This document shows, in pieces, positions 8,550 to 15,495 of a stretch of 16,705 bases of DNA. The stretch covers positions 1-16,705 of the forward strand of contig JAITXS010000050.1 of the NCBI GenBank assembly GCA_031284645.1, given 5' to 3'. The stretch's first letter is position 1; every line of letters starts with the position of its first letter. This DNA comes from Spirochaetaceae bacterium (GTDB lineage Bacteria > Spirochaetota > Spirochaetia > Treponematales > Breznakiellaceae). Under the pieces are notes generated by a model. That model did no database searches, was not told where the DNA came from, and worked only from the letters and a program-made list of their open reading frames with translations. Both the position numbers and the translations under genes were made by a program.

Positions 8550-8591
8550 GCAATGCGCTCTCTGCAATTCGCTCTCTGCAATTCGCTCTAT
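8550..8591. repeat. Three tandem 14-bp units abutting the rimP operon -35 box
   Basis: Units 8550-8563, 8564-8577 and 8578-8591 read GCAATGCGCTCTCT, GCAATTCGCTCTCT and GCAATTCGCTCTAT. The last base of the third unit is the first T of the TTGACA -35 hexamer. They may be binding sites for an activator or a product of replication slippage. Confidence 0.8.
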
Positions 8592-8619
8592 TGACAATTT
8601 TTCAACACCCCGTTAGACT
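8591..8619 (+). promoter_or_regulatory. Strong sigma-70 promoter for the rimP-nusA-infB transcript
   Basis: The -35 box is a perfect TTGACA (8591-8596), followed by a 17-bp spacer and TAGACT (8614-8619, four of six matches). Transcription should start near 8626. The next structure downstream is an intrinsic terminator, so the transcript may be short or attenuated before rimP. Confidence 0.65.
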
Positions 8620-8647
8620 AAAATCGTACGGAATAAAGAAGTTGAGG

Positions 8648-8681
8648 AAAAAGAGGCGCTGAAACATGATGCCTCTTTTTT
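8648..8681 (+). terminator. Intrinsic terminator/attenuator in the rimP leader
   Basis: AAAAAGAGGC (8648-8657) and GCCTCTTTTT (8671-8680) form a 10-bp stem with a 13-nt loop, and the 3' arm itself provides the U-tract (TCTTTTTTA). It starts only about 25 nt after the predicted transcription start and about 180 nt before rimP. It could release a small RNA of about 55 nt or act as an attenuator for the operon. Because the arms are self-complementary A/T runs it would also work, more weakly, on the minus strand. Confidence 0.7.
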
Positions 8682-8789
8682 ATTCGCGAATCCGGTTACT
8701 GCCCTGCGCCGCATTTCATTTAACAATGATCGTTTAACGTGAGGTAGCAAGCGGAGCAATACAAAAATTTCCTTACAGAACAAGCCCCG

Positions 8790-8806
8790 TAATGTCCGCG
8801 ACATTA
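8790..8806. promoter_or_regulatory. 17-bp perfect palindrome in the rimP leader (operator-like)
   Basis: TAATGTC-CGC-GACATTA has 7-bp arms around a 3-bp centre and lies 53 bp before the rimP GTG. Its size and symmetry suit a dimeric regulator. As RNA it would form a short hairpin. No family of regulator is implied by the sequence alone. Confidence 0.45.
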
Positions 8807-8858
8807 TCCATCACAGCTTGAGGCTTGCCAAAAGGTGGCTTATTTAGGAGAAGGTAGA

Positions 8859-9440
8859 GTGCAGTATAAGCTGAAAGAGCGCGAGGATACTGAAAACGCA
8901 AAGCTTATGCTGGGCTTGGAGCCGGTTGTCGAAGGACTTGGTTTGTCCCTTGTAGAGTTTGCTGTTTCACGGCACAAAGGGAGTGTGAGCGTCAAGGCCA
9001 CCGTGTTCAAAAAAGGCTCTGTGGGTATCGGCGATTGCTCGAAGGTACACCGCGCAATTACGCCGCGTCTTGAGCTTGCCTTTGGTATTCCAGGCAGCGC
9101 AGGGAGTTTAGGGTCGGAGGATGCAGAGGGCTGCCGCAAAACTCGTGAAAAAGAGGCAGCCGGAGTAAAAAAGAAATTCTCCCCGCCGGAGTTATATATT
9201 GAGGTTTCTTCGCCGGGTATCAATAGACTAATAAGAGAAGGTGCTGAGTTCAGGTATTTTATCGACTGTCCGGTGAAATGTTGGATGACCGCTCTTTCTG
9301 ACTGGAAACGCGGGATTGTAGAAAGCGTTACGGAAACGCATATCATGATTAAAGGAAGTAATGGTATGGAAAAATTAGAATATGAAAGTATCGCGAAGGC
9401 GAAATTAGATTCGGATTTTGATTCAAAGGCGGCGCTGTGA
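8859..9440 (+). CDS. rimP: Ribosome maturation factor RimP
   Basis: RimP assists assembly of the 30S subunit. The protein has 193 residues from the preferred GTG at 8859, which has AGGAG 8 nt upstream; the GTG at 8835 lacks one. The N-terminal alpha/beta domain carries the usual GLGLSLVEF segment. The core motif IEVSSPGINRLI (114-125) is diagnostic. A C-terminal SH3-like domain follows (about 130-185). About 30 extra residues, mainly charged (roughly 78-109), are inserted before the SSPG motif, making the protein longer than the usual 150-160. Its TGA overlaps the nusA ATG by one base, the typical coupled arrangement. It is the first gene of the rimP-nusA-infB operon. Confidence 0.9.
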   Translation: MQYKLKEREDTENAKLMLGLEPVVEGLGLSLVEFAVSRHKGSVSVKATVFKKGSVGIGDCSKVHRAITPRLELAFGIPGSAGSLGSEDAEGCRKTREKEAAGVKKKFSPPELYIEVSSPGINRLIREGAEFRYFIDCPVKCWMTALSDWKRGIVESVTETHIMIKGSNGMEKLEYESIAKAKLDSDFDSKAAL

Positions 9441-10954
9441 TGGCTACGGATGTTTCTGAAGCAATAGAACAAATTATTCAAGAACGTAATATATCAGAAG
9501 AATTGGCACTACAGATCGTTGAAAACACCGTTCTCGCGGCGTATAAACGGAGATATGGTAATAATGATAATGCCGTTATCCGTTTTGATGAGAACAAACG
9601 CCTTGTTACGATTTATGCAAAAAAACAGGTTGTAAACGGAGTTTTTGATCCGGTTTATGAAATTGAACTTGAAGAGGCGGCAGCTTTGCACCCCGATGCC
9701 GAGGACGGCGATGAGATTCTTATTGAACTTGACCCGAAAGAAGATTTCGGACGCCTCGCGGTACAGAGCGCAAAACAGATCGCGCGGCAGAATATGCGCG
9801 AAATCAGAAAAGACAGCCTTTATTCCGAATACAAAGATAAAGAAGGCGACATTATCATTGGTTACTATCAACGGGAACGAAACGGTACTATATATGTTGA
9901 TCTAGGGAAGATCGAGGGAGTTTTACCGAAAAAATATCAGTCGCCCCGGGAAGATTATCACGTAAATGACCGCATTAAGGCGCTGATATACAAAGTTGAA
10001 AAGACTGTAACAGGGCTTCAGGTTGTACTTTCTCGCACGCATACCGACTTTGTTAAGGCGGTTTTTGAAATGGAAGTACCGGAAGTGTACGATAAAACCG
10101 TTGAGATTCATAAAATCGTGCGGGAACCCGGTTACCGGACAAAGCTTGCCGTGTATTCTACGGATAAAAATCTTGATCCGGTGGCGGCCTGTGTTGGACC
10201 CAAAGGCGCCCGTATTCAGGCGATAATTCGGGAGTTGGAAGGCGAAAAAATTGATGTACTTGAATACAGCAGCGATCCAAGAGAGTTCATCATAAACGCA
10301 CTTTCGCCTGCCGAAGTGCGCGATGTGATTATTCTTGATGAGGGAAAACATCAGGCCCTGGCCGTGGTCGCGGAAAACCAGCTTTCCCTTGCAATTGGTA
10401 AGCAGGGGCAAAATGTCCGGCTTGCAAACCGGCTTGTGGACTGGAATATTGACGTCAAAACAGTCGGGCAATACGAGGCGATGGATATTTTTACCGAATC
10501 ACGGAAGGCTGTTTCCCGTCTTTTTGGCGAAGAAGAGGAAGAAGAGATTTCCAAAATTTCCGAGTTGCCGAATGTCGATATTACGCTTGCAGCCTTGCTT
10601 CGCGATAACGGCATTGATTATATTGACGATTTCTTTGCTGCAGAAGAAGAAGGAAGACTTGCCTCAATTGAAGGGCTTGGCGAAGATCAGGTCAAGGCAC
10701 TTCGCGCTATCATTGATCAGCTTGTAAGCGAGGAAGAAGATCTTTCGGGAATCGGAGAACAGGCTCCGTCAGATACACAGGACAGCGCAGAGGGCGGTGT
10801 AAGCGAAGGTGCTGATGAAGATAAGGAAGGCGAAGACGAAGAAGAGGACGAATATTTCTGCCCTGAATGCGGAGCTAAAATTACCATTGGGCAAAACGAT
10901 ATAACGGCGATCTGTCCCAGTTGCGGCACGGAATTAAGTCTGGAAGAGGAGTAA
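9440..10954 (+). CDS. nusA: Transcription termination/antitermination factor NusA
   Basis: NusA binds RNA polymerase and nascent RNA, controlling pausing, termination and antitermination. The 504-residue protein has an N-terminal polymerase-binding domain (1-130), an S1 domain (about 137-200), KH1 with GPKG (253-256) and KH2 with GKQG (320-323). A single helix-hairpin-helix-like AR2-type repeat follows (about 373-430), then a very acidic linker. The end is unusual: residues 474-495 carry CPECG and CPSCG (C474, C477, C492, C495), a compact C4 zinc ribbon not found in E. coli or B. subtilis NusA. ATG 9440 is preferred over the GTG one codon earlier because it gives the TGATG overlap with rimP, and AAAGG lies upstream. 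Confidence 0.95.
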   Translation: MATDVSEAIEQIIQERNISEELALQIVENTVLAAYKRRYGNNDNAVIRFDENKRLVTIYAKKQVVNGVFDPVYEIELEEAAALHPDAEDGDEILIELDPKEDFGRLAVQSAKQIARQNMREIRKDSLYSEYKDKEGDIIIGYYQRERNGTIYVDLGKIEGVLPKKYQSPREDYHVNDRIKALIYKVEKTVTGLQVVLSRTHTDFVKAVFEMEVPEVYDKTVEIHKIVREPGYRTKLAVYSTDKNLDPVAACVGPKGARIQAIIRELEGEKIDVLEYSSDPREFIINALSPAEVRDVIILDEGKHQALAVVAENQLSLAIGKQGQNVRLANRLVDWNIDVKTVGQYEAMDIFTESRKAVSRLFGEEEEEEISKISELPNVDITLAALLRDNGIDYIDDFFAAEEEGRLASIEGLGEDQVKALRAIIDQLVSEEEDLSGIGEQAPSDTQDSAEGGVSEGADEDKEGEDEEEDEYFCPECGAKITIGQNDITAICPSCGTELSLEEE

Positions 10955-11031
10955 CAATTTATGAGGATAGCGGAAGCAAGGCGGGTGATTTACCTGTTTC
11001 CTGTTTCCTATTCCCCATTTTAGGGAGCATT

Positions 11032-13797
11032 ATGGCGGAAAACGACAATATTCAAAAACCCAAAGCGGAACTCATCAAAAAACGTAAAGGGTCGGATGAG
11101 GCGGAGAGCGCGGAGATTAAGACTGTTCACAAGGTTATTAAGCTTAAAAGCACCGCGAATAAAGATGTGGGCGTTGATGGCCCCGTGACGGATGATATAA
11201 AGATACCCGATTCACCGCAACCTGTTTCCGGCCCCGAAATATCGGGAGAGCTTCATCGGGAAGTTGAAAGCCGTGAAAGCGCACCGAAAAAAAAAGTTGT
11301 CGTTGTCAAGAAAAAAATCAGGATCTCAGGCGATGGTGAAAAAATCCATGAGACAGGACACATTGCCACCGAGATCGGAAATGCCGCAAACCCGGAAATT
11401 TTGGGGGAGAATCGAATCCCCGCCGAAAAGAAAGCGGAAGGCGGAGAAACCGGTATAGCTCCTGATCTAAAAGTAAAAAGCACTGAGCCGGGAATTCCGG
11501 CGCCGATCATAGCTACTCCTCCTGTAAAAAGAACGACCTTTTCATTACCGGTCGTCCAGCGTCCTGCCGCGAAAGTCGGGCGCGTCGGAGGTAAATTTAT
11601 TGGAGAGCGTCCGCCTCGAACTGAAGACAACAGGCGGGGAGGAGACGGAAGACCGAACGATCCGGCACGTCCTCCGGCACGTGTCTTTAACAGCGGCGCG
11701 CCGCGCCAAGGTTCATTTGGCACCGGAGCTGCCCCCGGCACGAGGGGAGGTTTTACCGGACAAGGGACGCGTTTTGGTAGCCCCAGACCAGGACAGCAAG
11801 GTGGTTTCGGACAGCGGCCTCCATTCGGTCAAGGTGGTGGTGGCGGACGTTTTAATCAAGGAGCAAAGCCCGGCGTTCCCGGCAGGGGGCCGGTCGGCTC
11901 TGCCCCACCGGCACCTCAGCTTGAGGGTAAAAGTCAGACAAAACGTTCTTATAAAGCAAAAAAAAGTCTCTATCACCGCGAGAAAGAAAGAGAGGGGAAG
12001 CTCCTCCAAATCAAAAAACGGATAGCGCAGCCGGTGAATCCGGTTCCAAAATCAATTGATATCATAGAAGTTGTGACAGTTTCCGAACTTGCCCGCAAGA
12101 TGAATTTAAAAGCTTCCGATCTCATACAAAAATTGATGAGTATGGGGATGATGGTTACGATTAATCAACAAATTGATTCGGAAACAGCGACAATTCTTGC
12201 TGCGGAATACGGCGCGGAAGTTAACATTGTTAATCTTTACGATGAGACTTTAATTGAAAATGAAGTCGACAATGAAGAATCAATGAGTCCTCGTCCGCCG
12301 GTTGTTACGGTGATGGGCCATGTCGATCACGGTAAAACAAAACTCCTGGACGCCATCCGTAATGCTGATGTTGCTTCCGGAGAATTCGGCGGTATCACTC
12401 AGCATATCGGCGCGTATATGGTTAAAACACCCAAGGGAAACATTACTTTTCTGGATACGCCGGGACACGAGGCATTTACAAGAATGAGATCGCGCGGTGC
12501 TCAGGTTACCGACATTGTTATTCTTGTGGTTGCCGCCGATGACGGTGTCATGCCCCAGACCATTGAGGCTATTAACCACGCAAAAGAAGCCGCTGTTCCT
12601 ATCATTGTTGCCGTGAACAAGGTTGATAAGCCCGAAGCGAATCCCGATAGAGTCAAAAGCCAGCTTTCAGAACTCGGATTACAGCCTGAGGACTGGGGCG
12701 GACAGACTATGTTTGTTGAAATTTCAGCGCTAAAACGGATCGGTATTGAGGCTTTGGTCGAGGCTGTCCTGTTGCAGGCGGAAATTCTTGATCTGAAAGC
12801 AAACTACAACCGCCGCGCAGAAGGCAAAATTCTTGAATCTCGTATTGATCAGGGACGAGGGATTGTGGCGAGCCTTCTTATTGAGAAAGGTACGTTGCAA
12901 GTCGGCGATTCCTTTGTCGCCGGTATTTGGCCCGGCAAAGTCCGCGCTCTTTTTAATGATAAAGGCGAAAAAGTCGAACGCGCCATGCCTGCCATGCCGG
13001 TTGAAGTACTCGGTTTTGAAGGTATCCCCAATGCCGGAGACCCCTTGCAAGTTGTTGAAGATGAAAAAATCGCACGTGGTTTTTCAACGAAACGGCAGGA
13101 ATTAAAACGATTTGAAGATGCCAAACACATTAAGAAAATCACACTGGATAATCTCTATGACACGCTGAGTGACGGTGCGGTAGCGGAACTAAAGGTTATT
13201 ATCAAAGGCGATGTGCAAGGCTCTGTGGAAGCGCTTAAATCAAGCCTTGAAAAACTTTCGACAAAAGAAGTACGGTTAAATGTCATTCAAGCCCTGCCCG
13301 GAGCGATTCACGAAGGCGATGTTGATCTCGCTATTGCATCAAACGCAATACTCATTGGCTTTAATGTACGGCCGACGCCAAAGGCAAAGGCTCTCGCTGA
13401 TCAGGAAAAAGTAGACATTCGCAAATACAATATTATCTACCGTGTTGTCGAGGAAATGCGGCAGGCTATGGAAGGAATGTTGAAGCCCGACACAAAAGAG
13501 GAAGTTATCGGCGGTGCCGAAGTGCGGAATGTGTTCAAAATGTCAAAAGTCGGTGCAATCGCAGGCTGTTATATCACAAGCGGCCTTGTCAAACGCACAG
13601 CCAATATTAATATCCTGCGCGACCATATTGTTATTCACAGCGGCAAGATCGCATCACTGCGCCGCTTTAAAGATGACGCCAAAGAAGTTTCAGCCGGTTT
13701 CGAATGTGGTATCAGCATAGAGAATTTTAACGATATCCGTGAAGGCGATCAGCTTGAGATATTCGAAGTGGTTGAAGTGGCAAGGAAGCTTTCTTAA
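11032..13797 (+). CDS. infB: Translation initiation factor IF-2
   Basis: IF2 is the GTPase that brings fMet-tRNA to the 30S subunit and joins the subunits. The protein has 921 residues from ATG 11032, with GGGAG 4 nt before it; the open frame upstream reads into nusA and is not used. Residues 1-330 are low complexity: Lys/Glu/Pro-rich, then a Gly/Arg/Gln-rich stretch at about 220-295 with repeated GGF, GQ and RFG words. The IF2 N-domain starts near 340. The G domain has GHVDHGKT (429-436), DTPGHE (from D475) and NKVD (529-532). Domains II, III and the fMet-tRNA-binding C2 domain are complete. It sits 77 bp after nusA with no ylxR or ylxQ between. No rbfA follows, in contrast to the usual order. 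Confidence 0.97.
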   Translation: MAENDNIQKPKAELIKKRKGSDEAESAEIKTVHKVIKLKSTANKDVGVDGPVTDDIKIPDSPQPVSGPEISGELHREVESRESAPKKKVVVVKKKIRISGDGEKIHETGHIATEIGNAANPEILGENRIPAEKKAEGGETGIAPDLKVKSTEPGIPAPIIATPPVKRTTFSLPVVQRPAAKVGRVGGKFIGERPPRTEDNRRGGDGRPNDPARPPARVFNSGAPRQGSFGTGAAPGTRGGFTGQGTRFGSPRPGQQGGFGQRPPFGQGGGGGRFNQGAKPGVPGRGPVGSAPPAPQLEGKSQTKRSYKAKKSLYHREKEREGKLLQIKKRIAQPVNPVPKSIDIIEVVTVSELARKMNLKASDLIQKLMSMGMMVTINQQIDSETATILAAEYGAEVNIVNLYDETLIENEVDNEESMSPRPPVVTVMGHVDHGKTKLLDAIRNADVASGEFGGITQHIGAYMVKTPKGNITFLDTPGHEAFTRMRSRGAQVTDIVILVVAADDGVMPQTIEAINHAKEAAVPIIVAVNKVDKPEANPDRVKSQLSELGLQPEDWGGQTMFVEISALKRIGIEALVEAVLLQAEILDLKANYNRRAEGKILESRIDQGRGIVASLLIEKGTLQVGDSFVAGIWPGKVRALFNDKGEKVERAMPAMPVEVLGFEGIPNAGDPLQVVEDEKIARGFSTKRQELKRFEDAKHIKKITLDNLYDTLSDGAVAELKVIIKGDVQGSVEALKSSLEKLSTKEVRLNVIQALPGAIHEGDVDLAIASNAILIGFNVRPTPKAKALADQEKVDIRKYNIIYRVVEEMRQAMEGMLKPDTKEEVIGGAEVRNVFKMSKVGAIAGCYITSGLVKRTANINILRDHIVIHSGKIASLRRFKDDAKEVSAGFECGISIENFNDIREGDQLEIFEVVEVARKLS

Positions 13798-13828
13798 TGA
13801 ATAATAAATCGACTACGGAGGGGATAGA

Positions 13829-14306
13829 ATTTCTGTAATTTTACCGATTTACAATCACGCAAACATTTTGCTAATGTTTGGATAGTTTCATAATACAAAC
13901 ATTATATAGTGTTTTGCGGCAAGGAAACTTTTTTGAGATTGATGAAATTTACCCTGTGTTGATTTTTATCAGGATATCATTGCGTATTATTACCATAAAG
14001 CAAAAGAGATTCGGACTATTCGTTTGTCTGAATCCTTGTTTAATGAATGAAAGGGGCGTGATAATTTGAAATTCCGATATGACAGTTTAAGAAACGAATA
14101 CAATAGAGTTTTGCAACCGCGCTCTTACCGTGCGGGCAGACTCATTTTCCCGCAAATTACCCCCCGAATATAATTTAAAAACAGAATACGAGCGGATCGC
14201 AAGCGAAAATGCTGCTTTAAAAAGTGAATGCGCCCGTTTTAAAGATGAACGGGACAGGATCTTACGCCGCGCTCTTATCGCGCGAGAAGGCTCCTTTTAT
14301 GGCTGC
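13829..14306 (+). pseudogene. Decayed family 2 glycosyltransferase remnant
   Basis: Three pieces in shifting frames point to one broken gene. At 13829 the frame reads ISVILPIYNHANIL, the classic nucleotide-sugar-binding start of GT2 enzymes, then stops at 13885. It lacks an ATG although GGAGGGG lies just upstream. At about 13880 another frame gives LDSFIIQTLYS, resembling the following LDSIINQTYS helix. The diphosphate-binding DD and catalytic parts are missing. From 14066 a frame with LRNEYNRVL and RSYRAGRL matches the tail often seen after GT2 domains. One base shift later it continues as a charged coiled-coil (EYNLKTEYERIASENAAL...) to about 14306. GT assignment is strong for the first piece and inferred for the others. 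A perfect 8-bp hairpin, CAAACATT/AATGTTTG, lies at 13860-13880. Confidence 0.6.
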
Positions 14307-14422
14307 CACGGAAAATACGAGGCTTATTTTTTTGATTTATTTTGTAATAAAAGCCGCTTTTGTATTTGATCCGGCGTATTTCCTCCGCATAAGCCCGAAG
14401 ATAATTTTTAAAACGAGAATTG

Positions 14423-14462
14423 CCGGTATTGAGCCTCCGGCATTAAGTCCCGGCATTAAGTC
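14423..14462. repeat. Tandem 13-bp repeat abutting the rplM promoter
   Basis: CCGGCATTAAGTC occurs perfectly at 14437-14449 and 14450-14462. A diverged copy, CCGGTATTGAG plus CCT, lies at 14423-14436. The array ends two bases before the TTGACA -35 box of the rplM promoter. TGCCGG (14421-14426) can pair with CCGGCA (14437-14442). Confidence 0.8.
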
Positions 14463-14464
14463 CC

Positions 14465-14493
14465 TTGACATTTTTTCGAATTTACGAAAAAAT
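14465..14493 (+). promoter_or_regulatory. Promoter for rplM-rpsI with a dyad in the spacer
   Basis: A perfect TTGACA (14465-14470) is followed after 17 bp by AAAAAT (14488-14493, four of six matches). Between them lies an 8-bp inverted repeat, TTTTTTCG (14471-14478) and CGAAAAAA (14485-14492), which overlaps the -10 region. This could be an operator or simply bendable A/T tracts. The rplM ATG is only 19 bp beyond the -10, so the leader would be very short. Confidence 0.6.
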
Positions 14494-14511
14494 AAAGCTC
14501 AAGGATTATCT

Positions 14512-14940
14512 ATGAAAACGATTTTTGTAAAGCCCGCGGAAGTCCGGCGGGAATGGTTTTTAATTGACGCAAACGGCAAAGCGCTGGGAAGACTTGCCGC
14601 AAGAGCGGCGAGCATCGTGAGAGGCAAAGAAAAGGTGGTTTTTGCGCCGCATCAGGAAGTTGGTGACTTTCTGGTTGTTGTTAATGCCGATAAAATTCTC
14701 GTAAGCGGGACAAAAGAGCAGGACAAACTCTATCATCATCATACCGGATATCCCGGAGCCCTTAAAACCGAGACTTATGAGAGTCTCGCACGCCGCAAGC
14801 CAACAGTTCCTCTTGAAAAGGCTATACACGGAATGTTGCCTAAAGGCCCTTTGGGACGCAAACTTCTTAAAAATGTTAAAATTTATGTGGGAGAAGAACA
14901 TCCGCATAAGGCGCAAAACCCCAAAGTAATTGAACTTTAA
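14512..14940 (+). CDS. rplM: 50S ribosomal protein L13 (uL13)
   Basis: uL13 is an early-assembling 23S rRNA-binding protein of the large subunit. The 142-residue protein has the usual length. Family motifs include WFLIDANGKALGRLA near the N-terminus, HHTGYPGALK in the middle, and AIHGMLPKGPLGRK followed by LKNVKIYVGEEHPH near the end. The start is ATG 14512 with AAGGA 6 nt upstream; the long open frame upstream (from 14224) is decayed DNA and is not part of the gene. It is the first gene of the rplM-rpsI pair, transcribed from its own promoter. Confidence 0.97.
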   Translation: MKTIFVKPAEVRREWFLIDANGKALGRLAARAASIVRGKEKVVFAPHQEVGDFLVVVNADKILVSGTKEQDKLYHHHTGYPGALKTETYESLARRKPTVPLEKAIHGMLPKGPLGRKLLKNVKIYVGEEHPHKAQNPKVIEL

Positions 14941-14950
14941 GGAGAAATTG

Positions 14951-15340
14951 ATGAAAAATCTTGGAATCGGAACCGGAAGAAGAAAAACCTCTGTTGCCCG
15001 TGTCTATCTTCGTGACGGAAATGGTAAAATCACGATAAACGGGAAAGATATTAACAACTACTTTGTCCAAAATGAATATGCCTATGTAGTTCGTCAGCCT
15101 CTTTTAGTCACGTCCAACGACCAAAAGTTTGATGTCCTGATTAATCTCTATGGCGGCGGTATTAACGGGCAGGCGGGTGCGTGCAGGCAGGGGCTTGCCA
15201 GGGCACTTTCTCAATATGATAAAGAAAATTATCCGAGCCTTAGAGCTAACGGTTTTCTTACCCGTGACAGCCGTATGGTTGAACGTAAAAAATACGGAAG
15301 ACGCGGTGCACGTCGGCGCTTCCAATTTTCAAAACGCTAG
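14951..15340 (+). CDS. rpsI: 30S ribosomal protein S9 (uS9)
   Basis: uS9 is a small-subunit protein whose C-terminal tail reaches the P-site tRNA. The protein has 129 residues. It opens with GTGRRKTSVARVYL, contains GGGINGQAGA in the middle, and ends in the basic tail KKYGRRGARR and FQFSKR, in which the terminal SKR is the universally conserved tRNA-contacting end. The start is ATG 14951 with AAGGAG 6 nt upstream; the Shine-Dalgarno overlaps the rplM stop codon, so the two genes are one operon. A near-duplicate of the stop region, AGAGAATTT, lies at 15339 and 15361. Confidence 0.97.
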   Translation: MKNLGIGTGRRKTSVARVYLRDGNGKITINGKDINNYFVQNEYAYVVRQPLLVTSNDQKFDVLINLYGGGINGQAGACRQGLARALSQYDKENYPSLRANGFLTRDSRMVERKKYGRRGARRRFQFSKR

Positions 15341-15419
15341 AGAATTTTTATTCTTGCTTAAGAGAATTTCGGTGGCTTGATTTTTGAACCATGCAAGGTT
15401 TCGTAAAGGAGAATCAGCT

Positions 15420-15485
15420 GTGCCGAAAAACGCTGTAACAAGGGGCCCGCGATTTATCGCGGGTGTTAAACTGATCAGAAAATAA
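15420..15485 (+). CDS. Putative 21-residue basic micro-protein or leader peptide
   Basis: A GTG at 15420 with AAAGGAG 8 nt upstream opens a 21-codon frame reading MPKNAVTRGP then RFIAGVKLIRK, ending in TAA at 15485. Three Lys, three Arg and no acidic residues make it strongly basic. It lies 79 bp after rpsI and stops 10 nt before the dCMP deaminase ATG. That ATG has no good Shine-Dalgarno of its own, so ribosomes finishing this ORF could reinitiate there. It may be a small ribosome-associated protein or a coupling leader. The frame runs through a perfect hairpin, so chance is not excluded. I do not recognise a family. Confidence 0.45.
   Translation: MPKNAVTRGPRFIAGVKLIRK
15446..15463. repeat. 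GC-rich perfect hairpin inside the micro-ORF
   Basis: CCCGCGA (15446-15452), loop TTTA, and TCGCGGG (15457-15463) form a 7-bp GC-rich stem. No T-tract follows, so it is not a standard intrinsic terminator. It may cause pausing, protect the rpsI mRNA 3' end, or regulate translation of the next gene. Confidence 0.6.
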
Positions 15486-15495
15486 GATTATCAAG

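Noticed and set aside
8840..9481. Long minus-strand open frame opposite rimP (213 codons)
   Set aside because: It is the complement of rimP, has an unnatural Ser/Pro/Thr-rich composition, and lacks a ribosome binding site or any recognisable motif.
10921..11031. Upstream extension of IF2 overlapping nusA
   Set aside because: No ribosome binding site and an atypical peptide. ATG 11032 follows GGGAG and begins the Lys/Glu-rich region typical of IF2.
11253..11741. Minus-strand frame of 162 codons and plus-strand frames at 11600-12025 inside infB
   Set aside because: These are shadows of the Gly/Pro/Arg-rich IF2 coding sequence, whose codon bias keeps other frames open.
13860..13880. Hairpin CAAACATT/AATGTTTG as the infB terminator
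   Set aside because: The stem is perfect but A/T-rich and not followed by a T-tract, and it lies within the glycosyltransferase remnant. A role in termination is not supported by sequence alone.
14224..14511. N-terminal extension of L13 by 96 codons
   Set aside because: The frame crosses the promoter and the tandem repeat. L13 has its normal length and a good Shine-Dalgarno from ATG 14512.
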